Assembly (NCBI RefSeq): GCF_017377655.1 | Contig: NZ_JAFREL010000070.1 | Span: 1 to 64,000 of the forward strand | Length of the DNA: 64,000 nucleotides | Origin: Candidatus Enterococcus ferrettii | Lineage (GTDB): Bacteria > Bacillota > Bacilli > Lactobacillales > Enterococcaceae | Direction: 5' to 3' | Part shown: positions 35,404-44,073 of the stretch, piece by piece | Layout: each line of letters opens with the position of its first letter | Numbering within the stretch: the stretch's first letter is position 1 | Notes under the pieces: model-generated | Told to the model about the DNA's origin: nothing | The model's input: the letters and a program-made list of their open reading frames with translations, nothing else | Database searches by the model: none | Made by a program: the position numbers and the translations under genes

Positions 35404-36072
35404 TTATTTCTCTTTAGTAATCAATGCTACGCCATCGCCTAAAGGAAGCAAACTGGAGGTTAGGTCAGGAGCTTTAGTGACAGTCTCTAAAAACTCATTC
35501 AGCTTGCGGTAGATCGCTCGATTTTTCCGTGGTGTTTCTTCGATCGGGTGGAAAATAGTTCCAGCTTGGAAAATATCGTCTACCATCAGCACACCACCAG
35601 GTCTTAGCAAACGCAAGCATTCTGGTAAGAAAGTAATATATTTTGATTTAGCACTATCCATAAAGATGAAATCGTAGGGGCCTTCAAGCGTTTGTAATAA
35701 TTCGGCTGCTTCGCCTTCTAATAAAGTCACTCGATCTTCTAAACCCATTCTTTCAAAAGTAGCTTTGGCTTTTTCGATCATGACTGGGAAGCGATCGATG
35801 GTGGTGATATGGGAATCTTCGCCTAAAGTTTCAGCCATTAAGCTGGCAGAAAAACCAATCGCTGTTCCGATTTCCAAAACTTCCTTTGCTTGTAATTGTT
35901 TTAGCAGAAATTGCATAAATACGACAGTTTCATGAGGAATAACAGGGATCCCTTGTTCATGAGCATAGGTTTCTAATTCGCCTAATTTGCCGGTTAATTG
36001 CTTTTGTTCTGTTCGCATGTAGTGTAAAACGTCCTGATTTACAATTGGACGGTGCATCATTTCGTTGCGCAT
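35404..36072 (-). CDS. SAM-dependent O-methyltransferase (TrmR/YrrM-like)
   Basis: A 222-residue class I methyltransferase of the catechol-OMT type. SAM site VLEIGTAIGFSA, acidic loop TTIDRFP, metal-binding FIFMDSAKSKY and VDDIF. The Bacillus relative TrmR methylates 5-hydroxyuridine in tRNA wobble positions, and this is the best guess. AGAGGT precedes the ATG; it follows the glycosylase-like gene by 4 bp in one operon. Confidence 0.85.
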   Translation of the reverse strand: MRNEMMHRPIVNQDVLHYMRTEQKQLTGKLGELETYAHEQGIPVIPHETVVFMQFLLKQLQAKEVLEIGTAIGFSASLMAETLGEDSHITTIDRFPVMIEKAKATFERMGLEDRVTLLEGEAAELLQTLEGPYDFIFMDSAKSKYITFLPECLRLLRPGGVLMVDDIFQAGTIFHPIEETPRKNRAIYRKLNEFLETVTKAPDLTSSLLPLGDGVALITKEK

Positions 36073-36076
36073 GTTG

Positions 36077-36721
36077 CTACCTCTTTTCTTCTAATAATAA
36101 GCCGAGGTTTTTCCAATCCTCAGCGATACTTTCTGTTAATGAACGATTATAAAAAATTGCGGCTGGATGATACAAGGGATAGACTAAATATTCTTTGTGA
36201 GAAAATTGATACCCGTTTTGTTCCTGATTCAGCTCTTGAACCGGTCCTTGATAAAGTTGTCCATGCAGCTCAGTGATCTGATGGTCAGGCCCCAGAAGTC
36301 GTTGTAACCCAATGTTGCCTAAGGTAGCAATTACAGGTGGATCAATAATGGACAGTTCATAATCCAGTATCGGGGCATGAGCCAACACTTCTTTTTTTGA
36401 AGGTGTCCGATTGGGATAAACCGTTTCTTCCTGATTTGTCCGGCGATTGATGCGATGCACTTCCTTAAAAGGTCGACTGCGAACGGCACTAGTGATATAA
36501 GTGTTTTCTCGAGTTAGTCCGATGGAAGCCATAGCACTCAGCAATTCTTTACCGGCAGCTCCGCTAAAGGGAATAAAGTTTTCGACTTCGTTACGCCCAG
36601 GTGCTTCACCAACCAGCATCAGTTTTGGCTTAATGGGTCCTTGTCCAGTGACAAAACCTTCCAAGCGCATTCCGGCAGATCTCTTTTGGACCAGCTTTAC
36701 TAGTATTTTCGGATATTCCAT
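36077..36721 (-). CDS. Uracil-DNA glycosylase superfamily protein (family 4-like, cysteine-free)
   Basis: About 214 residues. Motif A is VGEAPGRNE and motif B the C-terminal HPAA; the middle FSGAAGKELL also fits the UDG fold. Family 4 enzymes bind a 4Fe-4S cluster with four Cys, but this protein contains no cysteine at all, so it cannot carry the cluster. It probably excises uracil or related bases, though activity is unproven. ATG 36721 has GCGAGGTG upstream; a GTG at 36730 is part of that site. Confidence 0.82.
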   Translation of the reverse strand: MEYPKILVKLVQKRSAGMRLEGFVTGQGPIKPKLMLVGEAPGRNEVENFIPFSGAAGKELLSAMASIGLTRENTYITSAVRSRPFKEVHRINRRTNQEETVYPNRTPSKKEVLAHAPILDYELSIIDPPVIATLGNIGLQRLLGPDHQITELHGQLYQGPVQELNQEQNGYQFSHKEYLVYPLYHPAAIFYNRSLTESIAEDWKNLGLLLEEKR

Positions 36722-36783
36722 GTATTTCACCTCGCCTTTCTATAGTAAAGAATAACCCGGTCACTCGTCAATAATTTAATCAT

Positions 36784-36918
36784 TGACTTGATAGTATTTT
36801 TTTAGTAAACTAAGAATGTTGTAATTGTGGACTCCACAGCTACAACCGCACAGAGCAAGTCTTAAGTACGCAAGTCACTTGTGATGGCGAGTCTAAGTAT
36901 AAATTATAAGGAGGTGCC
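36784..36918 (+). ncRNA. Promoter and ribosomal protein L21 leader
   Basis: TTGACT (36784-36789) and TAAACT (36806-36811) precede a structured 5' leader. One hairpin is around GTGG-ACT-CCAC (about 36819-36846), and a second GC-containing fold ends near 36895. L21 leaders of Bacillota sit exactly here and mediate autoregulation of the rplU operon. Confidence 0.7.
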
Positions 36919-36924
36919 ACAAGC

Positions 36925-37233
36925 ATGTACGCAATCATCAAAACAGGCGGCAAACAAATCAAAGTAGAAGAAGGTCAAGCAATCTACATCGAGAAATTAG
37001 ATGTTGAAGCTGGCGAAAAAGTTACTTTTGATCAAGTTGTTTTAGTCGGCGGTGAAACTACGAAAGTAGGAGCTCCGATCGTTGAAGGTGCAACCGTTGA
37101 AGGTACAGTTGAAAAACACGGCAAACAAAAGAAAGTCGTAACATTCAAGTACAAACCTAAAAAACATTCACACCGTAAACAAGGTCATCGTCAACCTTAC
37201 ACTAAAGTTGTCATTGACTCAATCAAAGCGTAA
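36925..37233 (+). CDS. rplU: 50S ribosomal protein L21
   Basis: 102 residues, starting [18 protein letters not shown] and ending with a basic [14 protein letters not shown] segment that binds 23S rRNA. Exact family length. AAGGAGGTG lies before the ATG. First gene of the rplU-prp-rpmA operon and likely autoregulated through the leader. Confidence 0.98.
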   Translation: MYAIIKTGGKQIKVEEGQAIYIEKLDVEAGEKVTFDQVVLVGGETTKVGAPIVEGATVEGTVEKHGKQKKVVTFKYKPKKHSHRKQGHRQPYTKVVIDSIKA

Positions 37234-37249
37234 TAAAGAAGGTGCCTAA

Positions 37250-37591
37250 ATGATTACAGGTACATTCAAACGTAACGAATCAGGACGGATTGTTTCTTTT
37301 GAACTCTCTGGTCATGCACAGTCCGGTGAATACGGACATGATATTGTGTGTGCCGGTGTTTCTGCTCTAGCAATTAGTACCGTTAACGGCATTGATTCTC
37401 TAGCTGGAACTCAGCCAATCATTGATGCGGATGAAGTTGAAGGTGGTTACCTTTATATCGAACTTGCTGAAGGATTGACTCAGGAGCAAACCAATATCAC
37501 ACAAATTTTATTAGAAAATTTGTTGTTGGGCTTACAGGCCATTGAACAAGAGAACGATCAGTACATTCAAACCAAAACTATCAAACAATAA
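37250..37591 (+). CDS. prp: Ribosomal-processing cysteine protease Prp
   Basis: A 113-residue protease. Catalytic His in [16 protein letters not shown] and the Cys of VCAGVSAL match Prp. It removes the N-terminal extension of L27, and such an extension is present in the next gene. Its place between L21 and L27 genes is conserved in Bacillota that carry extended L27. Confidence 0.94.
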   Translation: MITGTFKRNESGRIVSFELSGHAQSGEYGHDIVCAGVSALAISTVNGIDSLAGTQPIIDADEVEGGYLYIELAEGLTQEQTNITQILLENLLLGLQAIEQENDQYIQTKTIKQ

Positions 37592-37607
37592 CCAGGAGGT
37601 GCATCTC

Positions 37608-37901
37608 ATGTTGATGAAAATGAATTTGCAATTCTTCGCTCATAAAAAAGGTGGCGGTTCAACTTCTAACGGACGTGACTCAGAATCTAAACGTTTAGGC
37701 GCTAAACGTGCAGACGGTCAAACTGTTACAGGTGGATCAATCCTTTACCGCCAACGCGGTACAAGAATTTACCCAGGCGTAAACGTGGGTAAAGGCGGAG
37801 ATGATACTTTATACGCTAAATGCGACGGCGTAGTACGTTTCGAACGTAAAGGCCGCGACAAAAAGCAAGTATCAGTATATCCAGCAGCTCAAGAAGCTTA
37901 A
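37608..37901 (+). CDS. rpmA: 50S ribosomal protein L27, with cleavable N-terminal extension
   Basis: About 97 residues. The extension ends in NLQFFA and mature L27 begins [14 protein letters not shown]; Prp cuts after FFA. GGAGGTG before ATG 37608 fixes the start; the frame is open further upstream into prp but without a site. The rest is the canonical L27 with the peptidyl-transferase-reaching N-terminus. Confidence 0.97.
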   Translation: MLMKMNLQFFAHKKGGGSTSNGRDSESKRLGAKRADGQTVTGGSILYRQRGTRIYPGVNVGKGGDDTLYAKCDGVVRFERKGRDKKQVSVYPAAQEA

Positions 37902-37914
37902 TTAGTACTAATGG

Positions 37915-37946
37915 CTAGAATCCTTTCGAGGGTTCTAGTTTTTTTT
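37915..37946 (+). terminator. Terminator after rpmA
   Basis: CTAGAATCC and GGGTTCTAG form the stem, followed by eight T. Confidence 0.9.
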
Positions 37947-38035
37947 ATAGTCAAACCACAGATATTTTTGCTGTACATATATTTTACCAAAAGATACTTC
38001 ATTTAACTTGAGAATGAAAATTTGAAGAGAATAAC

Positions 38036-38064
38036 TTGTAAACTTTCATACTCTTAGGTACTAT
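38036..38064 (+). promoter_or_regulatory. Promoter of brnQ
   Basis: TTGTAA (38036-38041), 17 bp, TACTAT (38059-38064). No T-box or other leader is visible in the short 5' region. Confidence 0.6.
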
Positions 38065-38107
38065 TACTCTATGTTTCTTTTAGACTATATAGTTGGTAGG
38101 CGATTTT

Positions 38108-39460
38108 TTGGAGAAGAAGCTTTCTTTTAAGCAATATTTATATGTAGGATCCATGCTTTTTGGTCTTTTTTTTGGAGCAGGAAACTTAATTTTTCCTGTG
38201 AATATGGGTCAGTTGGCGGGGGAGAATGTTTTTCAAGCGAACCTGGGGTTTTTGGTTACAGGAATTGGGTTGCCTTTTTTAGGTGTCATCGCTATTGGGA
38301 TTTCCCAAAGTAAAGGGGTTTTTGAGTTAGCCTCAAAGATTGATCGAAGGTATGCTTTTATTTTTACTATTTTGATTTATCTGGTTATCGGTCCTTTTTT
38401 TGCGTTGCCGCGGCTAGCCACCACGTCATTTGAAATTGGTTTGGCTCCATTTATTGATAGTGGGAATCAATCAGTTGTTTTGGCAGCCTTTAGTTTAGTA
38501 TTTTTTGCAGCAACCTGGTTCTTTTCACGTAAGCCGACTAAGATTTTGGATTATGTAGGGAAGTTTTTGAATCCGATCTTTTTGCTTCTGCTGGGTACGC
38601 TGTTGTTTTTAGGATTTACACGTCCATTGGGTCCGGTAGCAGGTGCGGTTGTACAGCCAGCTTATCAGACGACCGCTTTTTCTAGAGGATTTATCGAAGG
38701 ATACAATACTTTGGATGCTTTGGCTTCACTGGCATTTGGAATTATTATTGTAACAACTATCCAGTCCATGGGTATTAAGAAGCCGAACCAAATTGCTAGG
38801 GATACGATTAAGTCTGGAGCAATTAGTATCCTATTGATGGGGATCATTTACACTTTGCTGGCTTATTTGGGAGCAATGAGTCTTGGGAAATTTGCCTTGA
38901 GTGAAAACGGTGGTATTGCATTAGCACAAATTGCGAATGAATATCTTGGGACAGCTGGCAGTATCTTGTTGGCATTGATAGTTATTTCCGCTTGCTTGAA
39001 GACAGCAATTGGCTTAGTTACAGCTTTCTCAGAAACATTTGTTGAGCTATTTCCAAAGCGCAGCTATCAATTTTTCATTGTCGTAGCTAGTGTATTGCCT
39101 TGTTTGTTTGCGAACATTGGATTAACAAAAATTATTCAAATTTCTTTACCTGTTTTAATGTTTGTCTATCCGTTAGCAATGACCTTGATTTTATTGTCTA
39201 TTGTCAGTCCACTCTTTAAGCAGCGGAAGGTTGTTTATCAAATGACCACCGCGTTTACTATTATTCCAGCAATTTTTGATGGATTGGCAGCTAGCCCTTC
39301 AGGTATTTTGAGACTGCCTGTTGTCGACTCGCTGTTAACTTTCGTTGGAAAATACTTACCCTTTTTTCACATCGGTATGGGTTGGATTTTACCAGCGCTC
39401 GTTGGCTTCTCGATTGGGTTAATTTATGCGCTGTTTACGGAGAGAAGAACAGTCGCTTAG
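38108..39460 (+). CDS. brnQ: Branched-chain amino acid transporter (LIVCS family)
   Basis: About 450 residues with 12 membrane helices. [14 protein letters not shown] near the N-terminus is the family signature. Sodium- or proton-coupled import of Leu, Ile and Val. The start is uncertain: TTG 38108 reads [10 protein letters not shown], and TTG 38093 adds five residues; neither has a strong ribosome site, suggesting modest translation. Single-gene transcript with terminator. Confidence 0.92.
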   Translation: MEKKLSFKQYLYVGSMLFGLFFGAGNLIFPVNMGQLAGENVFQANLGFLVTGIGLPFLGVIAIGISQSKGVFELASKIDRRYAFIFTILIYLVIGPFFALPRLATTSFEIGLAPFIDSGNQSVVLAAFSLVFFAATWFFSRKPTKILDYVGKFLNPIFLLLLGTLLFLGFTRPLGPVAGAVVQPAYQTTAFSRGFIEGYNTLDALASLAFGIIIVTTIQSMGIKKPNQIARDTIKSGAISILLMGIIYTLLAYLGAMSLGKFALSENGGIALAQIANEYLGTAGSILLALIVISACLKTAIGLVTAFSETFVELFPKRSYQFFIVVASVLPCLFANIGLTKIIQISLPVLMFVYPLAMTLILLSIVSPLFKQRKVVYQMTTAFTIIPAIFDGLAASPSGILRLPVVDSLLTFVGKYLPFFHIGMGWILPALVGFSIGLIYALFTERRTVA

Positions 39461-39476
39461 GAAGGCTAGTCTTGAG

Positions 39477-39504
39477 AAAAGCTCACCAATCGGTGGGCTT
39501 TTTT
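39477..39504 (+). terminator. Terminator after brnQ
   Basis: AAAAGCTCACC and GGTGGGCTTTT with a T-run. Confidence 0.88.
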
Positions 39505-39853
39505 GATGGCTTGAAAAAATAGATCAAGTTGCTAATTCTAAAAAATAGAGTTGACCTGCTAAGAAGATCCTAAATTTTCAGATTCTATCAGCATGCTCAT
39601 CCGTTGATCAGGCTGACTCAATGAAAGAATCAAATCTTCTATTTAAATAAGGTAAGGAACAGAGCATAAATCAGAGGCTAACTGTGGATAGAACCGTCAC
39701 TTTCACGTTTTTTCCTCTGTTTTCGTTGAATACAGAAAGGGTATATTAATGTGCGTGATTAGCTGTAGGTCTTGAAAACGCTTGACTAGTCAATTGGTCG
39801 CATGTGATAATGTTCATATGAATAATTAGACATATTAAAGCGAGGTATTCTAA
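39505..39853 (+). promoter_or_regulatory. Gene-free region with promoter and cre-like site
   Basis: 349 bp without an ORF. Near its end TTGACT (39782-39787) and extended -10 GATAAT (39806-39811) stand 18 bp apart. TTGAAAACGCTTGAC (about 39774-39788) resembles a CcpA cre half and overlaps the -35, so catabolite repression of the next gene is possible. The rest shows no clear structure. Confidence 0.55.
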
Positions 39854-40420
39854 ATGATAATTAGAGGATTGATGTTGGGAATTGTTCTGACTTTTTATTC
39901 GGCTTATTTTATAAAAGCCGTTCTGTTAGCACGTCGGGGGATTCGGGTGAACTTTTTAGGTGAGCGTGAGAAAGCCAAAGAAATAGTGCTTTTTGAAAAG
40001 CTGCTGCGAACGGCAACTGTGGCGGGAGGAATCGTTCAGTTTATTTCTCCCTTTTTTTCTAAACCAGGTCCCCTGCTATTAAGTATATTGGGATTAGGCA
40101 TTGCTTGTTTAGGAACGGGGATTTTTATTGTCGCTGTGCGAACGATGCAGAATAATTGGCGTGTTGGGTTTAGTGAAGGGCAAGAGACTGAACTGGTGAC
40201 TAAAGGGATTTATCAATACAGTCGTAATCCGGCATTTGTAGGTTTTGATTGTTTGTATATAGGTATGGCGTTAGTGTTTCCGAACATATTAACAATCTCA
40301 CTGGCAATTGGTGCTATGCTCCTTTTTCATCTTCAGATTAATCAAGAGGAAGCTTATCTTGCAGCTGAATTCGGTGAAAATTATCGAGATTATCAGCAAA
40401 AGGTCAGAAAATATTTTTAA
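39854..40420 (+). CDS. Isoprenylcysteine carboxyl methyltransferase-like membrane protein
   Basis: 188 residues with about four or five helices. The C-terminal GIYQYSRNPAFVGF, followed by a helix and the EEAYLAAEFGENYRDYQQKVRKYF ending (split in residues about 115-188), is the ICMT/PEMT-like SAM-binding membrane methyltransferase pattern. Bacteria lack prenylated CaaX substrates, so the substrate is unknown, perhaps a lipid. Single gene between terminators. Confidence 0.85.
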   Translation: MIIRGLMLGIVLTFYSAYFIKAVLLARRGIRVNFLGEREKAKEIVLFEKLLRTATVAGGIVQFISPFFSKPGPLLLSILGLGIACLGTGIFIVAVRTMQNNWRVGFSEGQETELVTKGIYQYSRNPAFVGFDCLYIGMALVFPNILTISLAIGAMLLFHLQINQEEAYLAAEFGENYRDYQQKVRKYF

Positions 40421-40423
40421 GAT

Positions 40424-40453
40424 AAAAAATCGATCCATTGGGACCGATTTTTT
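40424..40453. terminator. Bidirectional terminator
   Basis: AAAAAATCG-a-TCC with GGA-c-CGATTTTTT around loop ATTG; serves the methyltransferase-like gene and the convergent permease. Confidence 0.85.
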
Positions 40454-40457
40454 TGAT

Positions 40458-41759
40458 CTAAGACTGAATGACTTCTTTGATGGTTCGGGTGTTCAGCTGA
40501 TAGGTCACGCTGGAAAAAAGAATGCCTAAAATTGATAGAACGACAAAATAAGTTTTAGCAGAAGCCCAAAATGACTGAACAAGGAGAGAAGAGAAATTGC
40601 CTGTTGAAATACCTAGCAACAGAAGACCAGTAACCGGTAAAAATGAAACAATTGGCAAAAGAAAGCGTGTTAATAGGTCGATTAAGGAGAATTTCTTTAA
40701 AGCAGTCACATCCTTGCCAAGATAATGTAAAATGCGAAAATCATTTCTTGTTTGATAACTATCGACCATTTGCAGCAGCGACAATAGACAAAAATAGAGA
40801 AAAGTAAATATGAAGCTTAAGACACTTTGTAGAAAAATCATATATTCGGAAATGGAAAAAGTTGAAAACAATCCGGTTTTCAACGCATTAGCAAAGGCCA
40901 ATGAGGCAAAAGCAAACAACAAACACAAGGATAGAATTGTGTACAATAACGCATTTGTCCGATGGTTGCTAAGAAGCTTACTAATGCGAAGTATACGGTT
41001 ATTTTCATATAGTTCTATATTTTCCGGACGGCGGTATTCTCTTAGACCGATGAACCCTGTTTTGTAAAAGCAATAAATAGTAACCATTAAGGGCAAACTC
41101 AGTATAGAAGTAAGCGAATAACCAAAAGTATCAAAATCCCAAATTATTAGACCACTAATAATCACGGTACTCAACGCACTGATCGTAAAGTTTTTTTTCC
41201 AAAAGCTGAAGGAGTGTCGTTCTTTTTGTTCCTGCTGAGCTTTCATTTCCATCAGCTGACCTAGTGGCATTTTCCTGATTTTTCTATGCAAAAGAAGGGC
41301 TGTAAACAGTTCGATCAGCAGCAAGCAGACAAGGTTTTGACCGAAAACTGTCAATAAGGGAACGTTTAGCGTAAGACTTGAGCCAGCCGATAAAGTAAAA
41401 ATACTAAAAAGTACAGCACCCAAAGAGCTCCCAAGCAATAAACAAATTACTCCCAAACAAAATAATTCAACACAAATCAACTGGGCAATTCGATTCTTAT
41501 TCATCCCCAATAATGAATAGGTCGCTAATTCCTTTGAACGTTGCTTAAGGAAGAATTGATTCATGTAATGGAGCATAGCTACAGCGGTTAGAACAATCAG
41601 TGCCGGAAGAGATGAACCTTCAATTCCAGTTTTAGCTGAAATAGTCGAAACAATATTAGACAAACAAATGATTGAGATTAGTACGGTTAAAGTAACAGTG
41701 TAAATTAGATATTCTTTTAACGAACGTTGGGCGTTACGCAGAATCAAGTTAAGATACAT
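40458..41759 (-). CDS. FtsX-type ABC permease, short (BceB-related)
   Basis: About 433 residues with roughly eight to ten membrane helices arranged as two FtsX-like halves, opening MYLNLILRNAQRSLKEYLIY. Related BceB/VraG permeases are near 630-670 residues because of a large extracellular sensor domain; that domain appears absent or minimal here. ATG 41759 keeps a usable AGGAG site; ATG 41768 is almost on top of it. Overlaps the ATPase gene end. No adjacent histidine kinase. Confidence 0.82.
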   Translation of the reverse strand: MYLNLILRNAQRSLKEYLIYTVTLTVLISIICLSNIVSTISAKTGIEGSSLPALIVLTAVAMLHYMNQFFLKQRSKELATYSLLGMNKNRIAQLICVELFCLGVICLLLGSSLGAVLFSIFTLSAGSSLTLNVPLLTVFGQNLVCLLLIELFTALLLHRKIRKMPLGQLMEMKAQQEQKERHSFSFWKKNFTISALSTVIISGLIIWDFDTFGYSLTSILSLPLMVTIYCFYKTGFIGLREYRRPENIELYENNRILRISKLLSNHRTNALLYTILSLCLLFAFASLAFANALKTGLFSTFSISEYMIFLQSVLSFIFTFLYFCLLSLLQMVDSYQTRNDFRILHYLGKDVTALKKFSLIDLLTRFLLPIVSFLPVTGLLLLGISTGNFSSLLVQSFWASAKTYFVVLSILGILFSSVTYQLNTRTIKEVIQS

Positions 41760-42510
41760 CGTCACCATCTCCTAAAGCGCCTATCAATTCAAGTATTTGA
41801 TGAAAGTCTTCTTTTTGGGTTTGACCTATTGTGTGAAGCTCATTAACGAATTGGCCATCTTGCATGAATAAGACACGCTGACAATGACTGGCAGCAACGG
41901 CATCATGAGTGACTAGCAATACTGTCGTTCCCTGCGTTTCATTCATGGATTTCAAAATGGTCAGCAATTGCTTTGCTGATTGAGTATCCAAGGCACCGGT
42001 GGGTTCATCGGCTAAAATCAGATCAGGTGAGGTTGCCAGAGCGCGTGCACAGGCACAGCGTTGTCGCTGACCCCCGGAAACTTGGTGAGGGTATTTGGCT
42101 AATAGTTCTTCAATTCCTAATTTAGCAGCAGTTTCAATGACTAATTGATGGATTTCTTGTTTAGGATGTCCTTTGACGGTTAAAGCCAATGCGATATTTT
42201 CTTGCAGGGTTAAATTTTCCAGCAGGTTGTAGTTTTGGAAAATGAAGCTTAAGTGCTGGCTGCGAAAATCGGCCCGTTGTTTTTCTGGCAGCTGAGAGAG
42301 ATCTTCGTTTCCTAACAGTACTAGTCCAGAGCTAACTAAGTCCAAGGTAGAGAGGATATTTAACAGGGTAGATTTTCCTGAACCAGATGCTCCCATGATA
42401 GCGACAAAATCACCTTTCTCAACGGAAAATGTAAGGTTATCCAAGGCTTTATACTGATTGCCTTCTATTTCGTAGGTTTTGGTAAGATTTTTAACTTCTA
42501 AAATCCGCAT
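41749..42510 (-). CDS. ABC transporter ATPase (MacB/BceA type)
   Basis: 253 residues. Walker A GASGSGKS, signature VSGGQRQRCACARAL, Walker B LILADEPTGALD and switch VTHD. The 3o.1 type pairs with FtsX-like permeases in peptide-antibiotic detoxification or lipoprotein/peptide export. AAGGAG before the ATG. Forms an operon with the permease downstream. Confidence 0.92.
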   Translation of the reverse strand: MRILEVKNLTKTYEIEGNQYKALDNLTFSVEKGDFVAIMGASGSGKSTLLNILSTLDLVSSGLVLLGNEDLSQLPEKQRADFRSQHLSFIFQNYNLLENLTLQENIALALTVKGHPKQEIHQLVIETAAKLGIEELLAKYPHQVSGGQRQRCACARALATSPDLILADEPTGALDTQSAKQLLTILKSMNETQGTTVLLVTHDAVAASHCQRVLFMQDGQFVNELHTIGQTQKEDFHQILELIGALGDGDDVS

Positions 42511-42711
42511 AAGTCAACTCCTTAAAACAGGTTAGTTCAATCATAGCATAGATGGTTTTCGAAAAATCTAAAATTTTCTTTGATTATTTGTCAAAAAAAT
42601 GCGATAACGAATGAATAAAAAAATATATTTAAAAATCTGTTTGGAATGTACGTTGTATTCCTAATATGAATGCACTAAAATATAAAGAAGTAGGTGAACA
42701 GGGGGATATTG

Positions 42712-44073
42712 GTGAAAATTATCATTTTAGGTGCCGGTAAGGTAGGAAAAGCCTTGACTCAACAATTGTCAGATGAAGGACACGATGTGGTAATCATTGA
42801 TCTGGACGAAGAAAAGGTCGAAAGAATTGTGAATCAGTTTGACGTATTAGGAATTACTGGGAACGGAGCCACCTTCGATGTATTGCAGGAGGCAGAAGTA
42901 GGGGAGGCTGCGATTGTTATTGCGGTGACAGCTTCTGATGAACTGAATATCCTAGCTGGCTTGATGGCAAAAAGAATGGGGGCTGAAAACACGATTGCCC
43001 GTGTTCGTAATCCAGAGTATCTGAAGCAGCGCTCCTTTATGCGGGATCAATTGGGATTGTCGATGATTATCAACCCAGAACTAGAGGCGGCCAATGAGAT
43101 TCGACGGATTTTGTTGTTTCCATCCGCCTTTAAAGTAGATACTTTTGTGAGCGGAAAGATTGAGTTGGCTGAGTTTCGTTTAAGAGAGAATACGCGCTTA
43201 AATGGTGTTCCGTTGAATCGGCTGACCAATATTTCTAAAACCAATGTCTTAATTTGTGCGGTAAAGCGTCAGGATGAATTGATCGTTCCGGATGGTAATT
43301 TTGTATTGGAACGGGGCGATCGGATTCATGTTATGGGCGAGCATCGTGATTTGGTACGTTTTTGTCAGGATATCGGTCTGTTTGAGCAAAAAACCAAACG
43401 GGTGATTTTGGTTGGTGGTGGCCGGATTGCTTTCTATTTAGCACGTCAATTAACTGAGCATGGCATTCAGGTAAAAATTATCGAAAATAATCCGGTTCGT
43501 TGCCTGGAGCTAGCCTGCAAGTTACCTCAAGTGACCATCATTGAATCTGATGGCAGTGAAGAGGAAGTATTGATTGAAGAAGGCATCGAAAATATTGACG
43601 CCTTGGTTGCTCTGACTGGTTTAGATGAGGAAAATATTGTGATTTCGCTGTATGGTAAGCAAATGAAGGCGAAGAAAACTGTAGCCAAGGTGACTCGGAC
43701 GAATTTTACAAATGTGCTGGAACAGTTGGATATTGACAGTGTCATTTCACCTAAAAATATAATTGCCACCCATATTTTACGCTATGTGCGTGCGAAGAAT
43801 AATAAAGATGATGATAGCAGTGTGAAAACCTTACACAAGTTAGTCAATGACGAGCTTGAAGCGATGGAGTTTATCGCGACTACTCACACCAGTTTTATCG
43901 ACCAGCGGATTGTAGATTTGAATTTGAAAGAGAACGTTTTGATTGCGGCTATTTCCAGGGACAAAGGTTTTGTCATTCCAAAAGGAGAAACGGTCATCCG
44001 TTTAAAGGATCATATCGTGATTATTACCACAGATAATAAAATTTGCAGCTTAAACGATATTATTAGGAGATAA
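42712..44073 (+). CDS. trkA: Trk potassium uptake system, NAD-binding peripheral protein
   Basis: About 453 residues with two tandem RCK modules: TrkA-N (KIIILGAGKVGKAL), TrkA-C, a second TrkA-N (RVILVGGGRIAFYLA) and a second TrkA-C. It binds NAD(H) and gates the TrkH channel. GTG 42712 preceded by GGGGGA is the best start; a longer frame begins at GTG 42694. Overlaps trkH as TAATG. Confidence 0.94.
   Translation: MKIIILGAGKVGKALTQQLSDEGHDVVIIDLDEEKVERIVNQFDVLGITGNGATFDVLQEAEVGEAAIVIAVTASDELNILAGLMAKRMGAENTIARVRNPEYLKQRSFMRDQLGLSMIINPELEAANEIRRILLFPSAFKVDTFVSGKIELAEFRLRENTRLNGVPLNRLTNISKTNVLICAVKRQDELIVPDGNFVLERGDRIHVMGEHRDLVRFCQDIGLFEQKTKRVILVGGGRIAFYLARQLTEHGIQVKIIENNPVRCLELACKLPQVTIIESDGSEEEVLIEEGIENIDALVALTGLDEENIVISLYGKQMKAKKTVAKVTRTNFTNVLEQLDIDSVISPKNIIATHILRYVRAKNNKDDDSSVKTLHKLVNDELEAMEFIATTHTSFIDQRIVDLNLKENVLIAAISRDKGFVIPKGETVIRLKDHIVIITTDNKICSLNDIIRR

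Noticed and set aside
37947..38107. Possible T-box leader before brnQ
   Set aside because: No AGGGTGGNACCGCG-like T-box sequence or terminator between promoter and start.
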